From contig NZ_FNUJ01000007.1 of NCBI RefSeq assembly GCF_900107925.1, positions 124,001 to 188,000 on the forward strand: DNA of 64,000 nt, written 5' to 3'. The notes beneath the pieces are model-generated. The model was not told the DNA's origin and searched no databases. It saw only the letters and a list, made by a program, of their open reading frames with translations. The translations under genes were made by a program, and so were the position numbers. Origin of the DNA: Amycolatopsis pretoriensis. Lineage in GTDB: Bacteria; Actinomycetota; Actinomycetes; Mycobacteriales; Pseudonocardiaceae. How positions within the stretch are numbered: the stretch's first letter is position 1; every line of letters begins with the position of its first letter. Of this stretch, positions 34,830 to 43,065 are shown one piece after another.

Positions 34830-34874
34830 GTGACCCCGATCACCCCCAGAACCGTTAGTGTGCTAGTTGTCACA
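34830..34874. promoter_or_regulatory. Two CRP/GlxR-like sites between edd and the sdh1 operon
   Basis: Site 1 is GTGA-CCCCGA-TCAC (34830-34843). Site 2 is TGTGC-TAGTTG-TCACA (34859-34874), nine of ten bases of the CRP consensus TGTGA(N6)TCACA. Their centres are 30 bases apart, close to three helical turns. They lie about 80-120 bases upstream of the first sdh1 operon gene. CRP-type control of sdh genes is known in mycobacteria and corynebacteria; its use here is inferred. Confidence 0.6.
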
Positions 34875-34950
34875 CTGCACGACGCACGGTAAAGCCGTAG
34901 GGGCGAGTGATCGTCCGGCTTCGCCGGCCCCACCACACCCGGGAGGATTG

Positions 34951-35238
34951 ATGTCCACCTCCGAGATCGCCGAGCTGCGGCGAACCATCGGCCAGCTCAG
35001 GCAGTGCGTCGGCGCACTGCGCTCTCGTTACGGCGACGCGTCGGCGGTCCGCCGGCTCGCGAACGACGTGGAGCGCCTCGACATCGACACCGCGGACCTC
35101 GACGGCACGCCGCTCGCGGTGCCCGCCCAGGCGAAAGCGGCCGAACGCGTCCCCGTACCGGACACCCCGTACGACCCGTCCTTGTGGCACGGCGCCGATG
35201 ACGAAGGCGTCGGCGGCTACAAGCGCGACCAGCGGTGA
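34951..35238 (+). CDS. Small conserved protein of the Sdh1 operon (Rv0250c-like)
   Basis: A soluble protein of 95 residues starting MSTSEIAELRRTIGQLRQCVGALR, with a short N-terminal coiled-coil-like helix and an acidic, Gly-rich tail ending GVGGYKRDQR. GGGAGG lies before the ATG. In mycobacteria a small protein (Rv0250c) holds the same place before the Sdh1 membrane subunit, and size and position match. No membrane helix is present. The stop overlaps the next gene's GTG by four bases, so its expression is tied to the complex. Role unknown: assembly or regulation is a guess. Confidence 0.75.
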   Translation: MSTSEIAELRRTIGQLRQCVGALRSRYGDASAVRRLANDVERLDIDTADLDGTPLAVPAQAKAAERVPVPDTPYDPSLWHGADDEGVGGYKRDQR

Positions 35239-36059
35239 GCGCTCCGGCTGACAACGGCGTCGGTACCGGCGTCCGGGCCCCCAAGCGGGCCCGGATCGCC
35301 GAGCGCACCCTCCGGACGGACCGGTGGTGGCTCCAGCCGCTGCTGACCGTGCTCGGGCTGTCGGCGTTCATCATCTACGCGACGGTCCGGTCGTTCGTGC
35401 GCACCGCGTACTGGGTGCCCGACTACCACTACCTGACGCCGTTCTACTCACCCTGCCTGTCCACTTCCTGCGTCGAGGGCTCGAGCCACTTCGGCCACTG
35501 GTTCGGCGACCTGCCCGGGTTCATCCCGCTCGGGTTCGTCGTGCTGCCGTTCCTGCTCGGATTCCGCCTGACGTGCTACTACTACCGCAAGGCCTACTAC
35601 CGGGCGGTGTGGTTCTCCCCGCCCGCCTGCGCCGTCGCGGAACCGCACGCGAAGTACACCGGCGAGACCCGGCTGCCGCTCATCATCCAGAACGTCCACC
35701 GCTACTTCTTCTACGTCGCGCTGATCGTCTCGCTGGTCAACACCTACGACGCGATCACCGCGTTCCACGGGAAGACCGGCGGCTTCGGGTTCGGGCTGGG
35801 CAACATCATCCTGCTCGGCAACGTGGTCCTGCTGTGGGCGTACACGCTTTCCTGCCACTCGTGCCGGCACGTGACCGGGGGCAGGCTGAAGCACTTCTCC
35901 AAACACCCGGTGCGCTACTGGATCTGGACCAAGGTCTCGAAGCTCAACACCCGCCACATGGCGCTGGCCTGGACGACGCTCGGCACCCTGGTGCTGACCG
36001 ACTTCTACGTCATGCTCGTCGCCAGCGGCGCGATCTCGGACCTCAGATTCGTCAACTAG
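35235..36059 (+). CDS. sdhC: Succinate dehydrogenase Sdh1 membrane subunit (SdhC-like, Rv0249c type)
   Basis: A membrane protein of 274 residues with about five helices. It begins with a GTG overlapping the upstream stop. Candidate metal-binding positions are conspicuous: FYSPCLSTSCVEGSSHFGHWFG in the first outer loop and LSCHSCRHVTGG before the C-terminal helices. The mycobacterial Sdh1 structure has a membrane-embedded Rieske-type 2Fe-2S cluster, and the paired Cys/His residues in CHSCRH would fit such a site, although I cannot align them exactly. It anchors the flavoprotein and iron-sulfur subunits and passes electrons to menaquinone. Confidence 0.85.
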   Translation: MSAPADNGVGTGVRAPKRARIAERTLRTDRWWLQPLLTVLGLSAFIIYATVRSFVRTAYWVPDYHYLTPFYSPCLSTSCVEGSSHFGHWFGDLPGFIPLGFVVLPFLLGFRLTCYYYRKAYYRAVWFSPPACAVAEPHAKYTGETRLPLIIQNVHRYFFYVALIVSLVNTYDAITAFHGKTGGFGFGLGNIILLGNVVLLWAYTLSCHSCRHVTGGRLKHFSKHPVRYWIWTKVSKLNTRHMALAWTTLGTLVLTDFYVMLVASGAISDLRFVN

Positions 36060-36110
36060 CGCACTTTTCTCCCGACAGCGACGTCCCCAGTTCCGAGGTG
36101 GAATTCTTCT

Positions 36111-38027
36111 ATGACCGAGGTCGAACGCCACAGCTACGACGTGGTGGTGATCGGGGCCGGTGGCGCCGGTCTGCGAGCGGTGATCGAGGCGCGCGAACGC
36201 GGTTTCCGCGTCGCCGTCGTGTGCAAGTCCCTGTTCGGCAAGGCGCACACGGTGATGGCCGAAGGCGGGTGCGCGGCGTCGATGGGCAACGCCAACTCGA
36301 ACGACAACTGGCAGGTCCACTTCCGCGACACCATGCGCGGCGGCAAGTTCCTGAACAACTGGCGGATGGCCGAGCTGCACGCCAAGGAGGCGCCGGACCG
36401 CGTCTGGGAGCTGGAGACCTACGGCGCGCTGTTCGACCGCACCGCCGACGGCCGGATCAGCCAGCGCAACTTCGGCGGGCACACCTACCCGCGGCTGGCG
36501 CACGTCGGTGACCGCACCGGCCTCGAGCTGATCCGCACGATGCAGCAGAAGATCGTTTCGCTGCAACAGGAGGACTTCGCCGAGACCGGCGACTACGAGG
36601 CCAAGATCAAGGTCTTCGCCGAGTGCACGGTCACCGAGCTGCTCACCACCGATGGCAAGATCGCCGGCGCGTTCGGCTACTGGCGCGAAAGCGGGCGGTT
36701 CATCCTCTTCGAGGCGCCCGCGGTCGTGCTCGCCACCGGCGGCATCGGCAAGTCGTTCAAGGTGACGTCGAACTCGTGGGAGTACACCGGCGACGGCCAC
36801 GCGCTGGCCCTGCGGGCGGGCGCGAAGCTGATCAACATGGAGTTCGTCCAGTTCCACCCGACCGGGATGGTCTGGCCGCCGAGCGTCAAGGGCATCCTCG
36901 TCACCGAGGGCGTGCGCGGGGACGGCGGCGTGCTCAAGAACTCCGACGGCAAGCGGTTCATGTTCGAGTACGTGCCCGACGTGTTCAAGGGCCAGTACGC
37001 GGAAAGCGAAGAGGAAGCCGACCGCTGGTACGCCGACGCGGACAACAACCGGCGCACGCCGGACCTGCTGCCCCGCGACGAGGTCGCCCGCGCGATCAAC
37101 TCCGAGGTCAAGGAGAACCGCGGCTCCCCGCACGGCGGCGTCTTCCTCGACATCGCCAGCCGGCTGCCGGCCGAGGAGATCAAGAAGCGGCTGCCGTCGA
37201 TGTACCACCAGTTCAAGGAGCTGGCGGACGTCGACATCACGGCGGAGCCGATGGAGGTCGGGCCGACCTGCCACTACGTCATGGGCGGCATCGAGGTCGA
37301 CCCGGACACGGCGGCGGCGAGCGTGCCCGGCCTGTTCGCGGCCGGCGAGTGCTCGGGCGGCATGCACGGGTCCAACCGGCTCGGCGGCAACTCGCTGTCG
37401 GACCTGCTGGTGTTCGGCCGCCGCGCGGGCCTCGGCGCGGCCGAGTACGTGCAGGGCCTCGAGGGCAGGCCGGCCGTCAGCGAGTCCGATGTGGACGCCG
37501 CAGCCACGATGGCGCTCGCGCCGTTCGACCCGGCCGAGGGCACCACGGCCGAGAACCCCTACACCCTGCACACCGAGCTGCAGCAGTCGATGAACGACCT
37601 GGTCGGCATCATCCGCAAGGCCGGCGAGATCGAGCAGGCGCTGACGAAGCTCGCCGAGCTGCGGCAGCGGATCAAGCGCGTCACGGTGGAAGGGCACCGG
37701 CAGTTCAACCCGGGCTGGCACCTCGCGATCGACCTGCGCAACATGCTGATGGTCAGCGAGTGCGTCGCGAAGGCCGCGTTGACGCGTACGGAGAGCCGTG
37801 GCGGGCACACGCGCGACGACTTCCCGGGCATGGACGCCGAGTGGCGGCACAAGCTGCTGGTGTGCTCGGCTTCGGACGGCGAAAACCCGGTCGTCCCGGA
37901 CATCGACGTCGAGGTGAAGGAGCAGGTGCCGCTGCGGCAGGACCTGCTGGAGCTGTTCGAATTCGGCGAACTCGGGAAGTACTACACCGACGACGAGCTC
38001 GAAGCGCACCCCGGGAGCAAGGCATGA
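36111..38027 (+). CDS. sdhA: Succinate dehydrogenase/fumarate reductase flavoprotein subunit (Sdh1)
   Basis: A protein of 638 residues. VVVIGAGGAGLRAVIEA is the FAD-binding loop. KAHTVMAEGGCAASMG places His46 where covalent FAD attachment occurs. QFHPTGM and the late HGSNRLGGNSLSDLLVFGRRAG are catalytic-domain signatures. It resembles the mycobacterial Rv0248c type rather than the shorter canonical SdhA. It oxidises succinate at the inner face of the membrane. The start is 51 bases after sdhC. The stop overlaps sdhB by four bases (ATGA). Confidence 0.96.
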   Translation: MTEVERHSYDVVVIGAGGAGLRAVIEARERGFRVAVVCKSLFGKAHTVMAEGGCAASMGNANSNDNWQVHFRDTMRGGKFLNNWRMAELHAKEAPDRVWELETYGALFDRTADGRISQRNFGGHTYPRLAHVGDRTGLELIRTMQQKIVSLQQEDFAETGDYEAKIKVFAECTVTELLTTDGKIAGAFGYWRESGRFILFEAPAVVLATGGIGKSFKVTSNSWEYTGDGHALALRAGAKLINMEFVQFHPTGMVWPPSVKGILVTEGVRGDGGVLKNSDGKRFMFEYVPDVFKGQYAESEEEADRWYADADNNRRTPDLLPRDEVARAINSEVKENRGSPHGGVFLDIASRLPAEEIKKRLPSMYHQFKELADVDITAEPMEVGPTCHYVMGGIEVDPDTAAASVPGLFAAGECSGGMHGSNRLGGNSLSDLLVFGRRAGLGAAEYVQGLEGRPAVSESDVDAAATMALAPFDPAEGTTAENPYTLHTELQQSMNDLVGIIRKAGEIEQALTKLAELRQRIKRVTVEGHRQFNPGWHLAIDLRNMLMVSECVAKAALTRTESRGGHTRDDFPGMDAEWRHKLLVCSASDGENPVVPDIDVEVKEQVPLRQDLLELFEFGELGKYYTDDELEAHPGSKA

Positions 38028-38776
38028 GCTACAAGGCGAGTTTCCGCGTCTGGCGCGGCGACGACACGGGCGGCGAGCTGCAGGACTTCACGGTGGAGGT
38101 GAACGAGGGCGAGGTCGTCCTCGACATCATCCACCGGCTGCAGGCCACCCAGGCGTCGGACCTCGCGGTGCGCTGGAACTGCAAGGCCGGCAAGTGCGGC
38201 TCGTGCTCGGCGGAGATCAACGGCAAGCCGCGCCTGCTGTGCATGACGCGGATGTCGACGTTCACCGAGGAAGAGGTGATCACCGTGACGCCGATGCGGA
38301 CGTTCCCGGTGATCCGCGACCTCGTCACCGACGTGTCGTTCAACTACACGAAGGCGCGGGAGATCCCGTCGTTCACGCCGCCCGCGGACCTGAAGCCCGG
38401 TGAGTACCGGATGCAGCAGGTGGACGTCGAGCGGTCGCAGGAGTTCCGGAAGTGCATCGAGTGCTTCCTGTGCCAGAACACCTGCCACGTGGTGCGCGAC
38501 CACGAGGAGAACAAGGAGTCGTTCGCCGGGCCGCGGTACCTGATGCGGATCGCGGAGCTGGAGATGCACCCGCTCGACGTCGCGGACCGGCGTGACGCGG
38601 CGCAGGATGAGCACGGCCTCGGGTACTGCAACATCACCAAGTGCTGCAGCGAGGTGTGCCCGGAGGGCATCCACATCACCGACAACGCGCTCATCCCGAT
38701 GAAGGAGCGCGTCGCGGACCGCAAGTACGACCCCATCGTCTGGCTGGGCAACAAGCTCTTCCGCCGCGACAAGTGA
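38024..38776 (+). CDS. sdhB: Succinate dehydrogenase iron-sulfur subunit (Sdh1)
   Basis: A protein of 250 residues. The 2Fe-2S ligands are Cys53, Cys58, Cys61 and Cys73 (CKAGKCGSC and LLC). Two further clusters are provided by CIECFLCQNTC (Cys144, 147, 150, 154) and CNITKCCSEVCPEG (Cys202, 207, 208, 212). It links the flavoprotein to the membrane subunit. The ATG overlaps the sdhA stop. The operon seems to end here, as an inverted repeat follows two bases after the stop. Confidence 0.96.
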   Translation: MSYKASFRVWRGDDTGGELQDFTVEVNEGEVVLDIIHRLQATQASDLAVRWNCKAGKCGSCSAEINGKPRLLCMTRMSTFTEEEVITVTPMRTFPVIRDLVTDVSFNYTKAREIPSFTPPADLKPGEYRMQQVDVERSQEFRKCIECFLCQNTCHVVRDHEENKESFAGPRYLMRIAELEMHPLDVADRRDAAQDEHGLGYCNITKCCSEVCPEGIHITDNALIPMKERVADRKYDPIVWLGNKLFRRDK

Positions 38777-38777
38777 G

Positions 38778-38803
38778 GCCTCCCGCCTGGCATGGTGGGA
38801 GGC
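38778..38803 (+). terminator. Inverted repeat after the sdh1 operon, covering the next gene's ribosome-binding site
   Basis: GCCTCCC (38778-38784) and GGGAGGC (38797-38803) pair around 12 bases. It directly follows the sdhB stop and its right arm contains the only GGGAGG before the GNAT start at 38804. It could end the operon, hide the ribosome-binding site, or both. Confidence 0.45.
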
Positions 38804-39328
38804 ATGGAGATCGAGTTTTTGGCGTCGCCGGTCGACCGGGCCGTGGTCGATCGGGTCACGGCGCTGGTCAACCAGGTCTACGCCGAGTCCGAGAAGGGGC
38901 TTTGGCTCGGGAGTACCGACCGGACCTCGGCCGACGAGGTCGCCGGGTTCGTGCGGGCCGGGGAGGTCGCCGTCGCGTTCGTCGATGGGGACCTCGCCGG
39001 CTCGGTGCGCGTTCAGCGGCTCGACGAGGCGACCGGTGAGTTCGGCATGCTCGCCGCCGAGCCCGCGCGACGCGGGCTCGGCGTCGGGCGTGAGCTGGTG
39101 GCGTTCGCCGAGCGGGTGAGCCGGGACGCGGGCTGCCGCGAGATGCAGCTCGAACTGCTGGTGCCGCGCGAGTGGACGCACCCGGCCAAGCAGTTCCTCG
39201 CCGAGTGGTACGACCGGCTCGGCTACCGCGTGACGCACCGCGCCGACCTCGCCGTCGACTACCCGCACCTTGCGCCGTCTCTCGCCACGCCGTGCGACTT
39301 CCTCATCTACCGCAAGGCGCTCGCGTGA
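38804..39328 (+). CDS. GNAT family acetyltransferase
   Basis: A protein of 174 residues from the ATG at 38804 (MEIEFLASPVDRAV). The acetyl-CoA-binding segment is EFGMLAAEPARRGLGVGRELVAFAE, followed by EMQLELLVPREWTHPAKQFL and a C-terminal LGYRVTHRAD strand-loop. An ATG at 38792 would add four residues. Its only GGGAGG lies very close to 38804 and inside an inverted repeat, so translation may be weak or controlled. The stop overlaps the amidohydrolase GTG. The substrate is unknown. Confidence 0.83.
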   Translation: MEIEFLASPVDRAVVDRVTALVNQVYAESEKGLWLGSTDRTSADEVAGFVRAGEVAVAFVDGDLAGSVRVQRLDEATGEFGMLAAEPARRGLGVGRELVAFAERVSRDAGCREMQLELLVPREWTHPAKQFLAEWYDRLGYRVTHRADLAVDYPHLAPSLATPCDFLIYRKALA

Positions 39329-40437
39329 CGGTGCTGGCCGGGGCGCACGTGTTCGATGCGGAGACCGGCGACGTGATCCGCGCGGACGTCCGGCTCGACG
39401 GCGCGCGGATCGCCGAAGTCGGGCTCGGCCTCGACGGGCCGGCCGTCGACTGCTCGGGTGGGTTGCTGATCCCGGGGCTCATCGACTGCCACGTGCACGT
39501 CGCGTTCCGGCGGCCCGAGTCGTTGCCGCGCAGCGCCCGGATCCTCGAGGCCGTGCCGGTGCTGCGGGGGTTGCTGGCGCGGGGGATCACCACCGTCCGG
39601 GACGCCTGGGGCGCCGACGCCGGGTTCAAGCACGCGCTGGCCCAGGGGTGGATCGACGGGCCGGACCTGCTGGTCAGCCTGCGTCAGCTGGGACCGACCG
39701 GCGGGCTCGGCGACGCCTGGGACCCGGCCGCGGGCGCCGTCGACAACTACGGTGACCCGTCGCTGCCCGACCCGCTGTTCGACGGGCCGGAAGCCGCCCG
39801 CGCCGCCGTCCGCCGGATGGTGCGCGCGGACGCCGACTGGATCAAGCTCGGCGCGAGCGGCTCGTTGCGGGCGGTCGTCGCGGGTGTCGACGTCCGCCCG
39901 ACCGACGACGAACTCGCCGCCGTGGTCGACGAAGCCGGCCGCTGCGGCCGCGATGTCCTGGCGCACGCGCACACCTCGGCGGCCGTGGTGTCGGCCGCCC
40001 GCGCGGGGGCGCGCAGCATCGAGCACGGCACGTTCCTCGACGACTCCGCCGTCGCGGCCCTGGCGGACGCCTGGTACGTGCCGACGCTGTCACCGATGAG
40101 CGAGACGGAGTTCGCCGAGCAACATCGCCGGTCGCTGCGCCTCGCGGTGGAGGCGGGCGTCCGGATCGCCGCCGGGTCCGATATGGCCCCTCGCCCCCAT
40201 GTCGACTTGACGACCGAGCTGAGGTTGCTGGCCGCGGTGCTGGGGGACGCGGCTGCCTTGAAGGCGGCCACCTCCGAGGCGGCACGGCTGCTCAGGCTCG
40301 ACGACGACCGGGGCCGGATCGAGCCGGGGCTACGGGCGGACGTGGTGTGGCTGGCGGGCGTGGATCTCGACGTGTCGGATCTGCCCGCCCGGGTCCGGGC
40401 AGTCTGGCACGACGGACAGCCGGTCACTTCGCCATGA
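39325..40437 (+). CDS. Metal-dependent amidohydrolase (imidazolonepropionase/prolidase-like)
   Basis: A protein of 370 residues. Its GTG start at 39325 overlaps the GNAT stop by four bases. The amidohydrolase metal site is visible: GLIDCHVHVAF near residue 55, Lys in WIKLGASGS (bridging carbamate or equivalent), HAHTSAAV, IEHGTF and IAAGSDMAPRPH (metal Asp). The C-terminal RLLRLDDDRGRIEPGLRADVVWL is the beta-sandwich signature of the family. Related proteins hydrolyse Xaa-Pro dipeptides, imidazolones or other cyclic amides. The exact substrate is not clear. The 3' end overlaps the convergent XRE gene by 14 bases. Confidence 0.88.
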   Translation: MTVLAGAHVFDAETGDVIRADVRLDGARIAEVGLGLDGPAVDCSGGLLIPGLIDCHVHVAFRRPESLPRSARILEAVPVLRGLLARGITTVRDAWGADAGFKHALAQGWIDGPDLLVSLRQLGPTGGLGDAWDPAAGAVDNYGDPSLPDPLFDGPEAARAAVRRMVRADADWIKLGASGSLRAVVAGVDVRPTDDELAAVVDEAGRCGRDVLAHAHTSAAVVSAARAGARSIEHGTFLDDSAVAALADAWYVPTLSPMSETEFAEQHRRSLRLAVEAGVRIAAGSDMAPRPHVDLTTELRLLAAVLGDAAALKAATSEAARLLRLDDDRGRIEPGLRADVVWLAGVDLDVSDLPARVRAVWHDGQPVTSP

Positions 40438-41275
40438 GGTCGAACTCCTCGGTCAGGCGGACCAGGAACTCCCGCGACTCGCGTTCGGACAACGCCACCT
40501 GTTCCAGGCGCGTGCGGAGGATGTAGAACGCTTCGACCGCCACGCGGTCGTCGACGAACAGCCCGGCGGAGAAGGTTTCTTCGTAGGCCACCGGCGGGTG
40601 TTCGGCGAACTCCAGGATGGTGAACCGGCTGCCGACCAGGTGGTACGGCGGTGCCGAGGCGGGCACCACCCGGATCGTGCAGTGGGGGAGGTTCGTGGCC
40701 AGGACCAACGACTGCAGCTGTTCGTGCATCAGGGCCGGGTCGCGCAGGATCGATCTCAACGTGTGCTCGTAGACGAAGTAGACGCAGTGGGGCGGGTTTC
40801 GGCGCTGCAGCAGCCGTTGCCGGTCGATCCTCGCGCGGACCAGCGTCTTCAGCCGATCCGTGGTGTAGCGGCCGGACAGCTCGTAGATGCTGCGCACGTA
40901 GTCCTCGGTCTGGAGCATGCCCGGCAGGGCCGCCGGGCTGTTCGAGATCACCGCCGTCGCCAGGTTTTCCTGGATGATCAGGGATTTCATCGGGTCGACG
41001 AGCTCGTCGAAGTACGGCCGCACCCAGTACAGCTCGCTCGGCGGCCGGGTCAGGTGCAGCAGCCGCTCGCGCTCGGGCGCCTCGGTGCCGCAGTGCGCGA
41101 GGTAGATCGCCAGGTCGATCGGCGAGATGCGCCGGCCGTTCTCCCAGCCGGACACCTTCGACGCCGACCAGTGGGCCCGCCGGGCCACCTCACGCAGTGA
41201 CATCTGTTTCGCCTCGCGCTGGGACTTCAGCTCGACGCCCATCTCCCGCGTGCGTACCGTGCTCTTTTCGGTCAT
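40424..41275 (-). CDS. XRE-family regulator with DUF5753 (Scr1-type) domain
   Basis: A protein of 283 residues. The helix-turn-helix is at about 14-70 (MSLREVARRAHWSASKVSGWENGRR). The rest is the DUF5753 domain with SLIIQENLATAVISNSPAALPGMLQTEDYVRS. In actinomycetes such regulators are usually paired with a small DUF397 protein. I see no DUF397 gene next to it. The divergent region (41276-41438) contains several GCGAAGC palindromes that may be its binding sites. It may act on the DUF4037 gene. Confidence 0.88.
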   Translation of the reverse strand: MTEKSTVRTREMGVELKSQREAKQMSLREVARRAHWSASKVSGWENGRRISPIDLAIYLAHCGTEAPERERLLHLTRPPSELYWVRPYFDELVDPMKSLIIQENLATAVISNSPAALPGMLQTEDYVRSIYELSGRYTTDRLKTLVRARIDRQRLLQRRNPPHCVYFVYEHTLRSILRDPALMHEQLQSLVLATNLPHCTIRVVPASAPPYHLVGSRFTILEFAEHPPVAYEETFSAGLFVDDRVAVEAFYILRTRLEQVALSERESREFLVRLTEEFDLMAK

Positions 41276-41377
41276 GCCCGCACGCTAAAGGCAACCACCG
41301 ACAAAACGGCCCCTGCCGCGCAGGGGTTCACCGGAACGGATGTTGCTGTTCTGCCTGTGCGACAACGGATTCCGCTC

Positions 41378-41424
41378 GCGAAGCGCCTGCGAAGCAGCTT
41401 CGCATAATGAAGCGCGCTTCGCAG
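41378..41424. promoter_or_regulatory. Cluster of GCGAAGC palindromes with an embedded -10 element
   Basis: TGCGAAGC-A-GCTTCGCA (41388-41404) is a perfect palindrome. GAAGCGCGCTTC (41409-41420) is another. CTGCGAAGC (41387-41395) can also pair with GCTTCGCAG (41416-41424), and one more GCGAAGC lies at 41378-41384. The sequence CATAAT at 41403-41408 looks like a -10 element for the DUF4037 gene and sits between the palindromes. Confidence 0.65.
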
Positions 41425-41438
41425 GTTAGTAAGCCACA

Positions 41439-42383
41439 ATGGCATTCATGACGTCCCTTTCCGGAATCGAGCTGAGCCGCCGGTTCTACGCCGAAGCCGT
41501 CGCGCCGGTCGTCGAGGGGCCGCACTCCGCCGCGCTGGTCGGGCCCGGCTCCGAGGTCCTCGGCTTCGACACCGCGCGCTCCACCGATCACGACTGGACC
41601 GCGCGCGTCTTCCTCTTCCTCCCGGAGGTCCGGGACGTCCCGATCCCGGGCACCTTCCGGGGCCACCCGGCGAAACTGGAAGTCGCGACGCTCGACGCGT
41701 GGACGCGCGGCTTCCTCGGCTTCGACCCGCGCCATGCCGGCCGCCGCGACTGGCTCGCCACCCCGACCCAGGTCTTCGCCGAGTTCACCGGCGGCGCCGT
41801 CCACCACGACGACCTCGGCTTCGAGGCGCTCAGGCAGCGCGTCGCCTGGTATCCGGACGACCTCTGGCGGTACGTCCTCGCCTGCCAGTGGCAGCGCATC
41901 GGCCAGGAGGACGCGTTCGTCGGCCGGTGCGGGGAGGCCGGGGACGAACTGGGCTCGGCCGTCGTCGCGGGGCGGGTCGTGCGGGACCTCATGCGGTTGT
42001 GCCTGCTCATGGCCCGCCGGTACCCGCCCTACAGCAAGTGGCTCGGGAGCGCCTTCGCGCGGCTGCCCGCGGCCCCGGCATTGACCCCGCACCTCACCGG
42101 CGCCCTCGCCGCGACGGAGTGGCGGGAGCGCGAACGTCACCTCGTGGCCGCCTACGAGAACGTTGCCGAACAGCACAACGCGCTCGGCCTCACCGACCCC
42201 GTCGAGCCGCGCGTGAGCTGCTTCTTCGACCGTCCGTTCCGGGTGATCCACGCCGAGCGGTTCGTCCGCGCCCTCGTCGGGGACCGGCCGCTGATCGGGG
42301 CGATCGACCAGTTCGTCGACAGCACCGACGCGCTCGGGCACCGCGAACTGACCCGCGCGGTGGTTGACTGCGCGCATGGCTGA
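41439..42383 (+). CDS. DUF4037 protein (nucleotidyltransferase-like)
   Basis: A protein of 314 residues (MAFMTSLSGIELS). An ATG at 41448 is an alternative start. The N-terminal third resembles a minimal nucleotidyltransferase: GPGSEVLGFDTARSTDHDW carries the Gly-Ser and paired Asp of an NTase active site. The central and C-terminal region is helical, with YPDDLWRYVLACQWQRIGQEDAF, typical of DUF4037. Such proteins may transfer nucleotides to small molecules or proteins, but function is not shown. There is no clear ribosome-binding site. The promoter lies within a palindrome cluster, and the gene is overlapped by the DUF1275 gene at its end. Confidence 0.82.
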   Translation: MAFMTSLSGIELSRRFYAEAVAPVVEGPHSAALVGPGSEVLGFDTARSTDHDWTARVFLFLPEVRDVPIPGTFRGHPAKLEVATLDAWTRGFLGFDPRHAGRRDWLATPTQVFAEFTGGAVHHDDLGFEALRQRVAWYPDDLWRYVLACQWQRIGQEDAFVGRCGEAGDELGSAVVAGRVVRDLMRLCLLMARRYPPYSKWLGSAFARLPAAPALTPHLTGALAATEWRERERHLVAAYENVAEQHNALGLTDPVEPRVSCFFDRPFRVIHAERFVRALVGDRPLIGAIDQFVDSTDALGHRELTRAVVDCAHG

Positions 42384-43065
42384 ACCGAAACCGCGGGACC
42401 TGGCCGCGCTGCTGCTGGCGCTGACCGTCGTGACGGGGGTCGTCGACGCCGTCAGCTTCCTCGGGCTGGGGCGGGTGTTCGTAGCGAACATGACCGGCAA
42501 CGTCGTGTTCCTCGGGTTCGCGGCGGCGGGGGAGGCGACGCTGTCGGTGCTCGCGTCGCTGACCGCGGTGCTGGCGTTCCTGGCGGGCGCGCTCGCCGGC
42601 GGCCGGCTGGCCCGCCGCGACGACGACCACGACGCCCTCCGCCAGGCGACGGCGGTGCAGGCGGCGCTGGTCGCGGTGGCGGTCGTGCTGTCGGCGACGC
42701 TCGGCGCCGGCCCGCGGGTGGGCAGTGAGCTGCTGATCGTCGTGCTGGGCGTGGCGATGGGCCTGCAGAACGCGGCGGTCCGCCGCATCGGCGCGCCCGA
42801 CCTGACGACGACGGTCCTGACGATGACGCTGACGGGCTTCGCGGCGGACTCGAAGGCGGCGGGCGGTCCTGGGGCTCATCCGCTGCGGAAGGTGGCGGCC
42901 GTCGGGGCGATGCTCGTGGGCGCGTTGGCTGGTGGGTTGCTGCAACTGCACGTGGCGATGTGGACGGCGTTGACGCTGGCCTTGGTGCTGATCCTGGGCG
43001 TGCTGGCGGTGCTGCACCTCAACCGAGGGCGCGACCGCCGTCCACCAGCAGCCGCTGGCCCGTGA
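42376..43065 (+). CDS. DUF1275 (YoaK-type) membrane protein
   Basis: A protein of 229 residues with about six membrane helices. Helix 1 runs LLLALTVVTGVVDAVSFLG, followed by the conserved FVANMTGNVVFLGF that defines DUF1275. MGLQNAAVRRIG with LTTTVLTMTLT is the second conserved block. The function is unknown. The ATG at 42376 lies eight bases inside the DUF4037 gene. A TTG 12 bases upstream is less likely. The 3' end overlaps the convergent SDR gene by 47 bases. Confidence 0.87.
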   Translation: MAEPKPRDLAALLLALTVVTGVVDAVSFLGLGRVFVANMTGNVVFLGFAAAGEATLSVLASLTAVLAFLAGALAGGRLARRDDDHDALRQATAVQAALVAVAVVLSATLGAGPRVGSELLIVVLGVAMGLQNAAVRRIGAPDLTTTVLTMTLTGFAADSKAAGGPGAHPLRKVAAVGAMLVGALAGGLLQLHVAMWTALTLALVLILGVLAVLHLNRGRDRRPPAAAGP

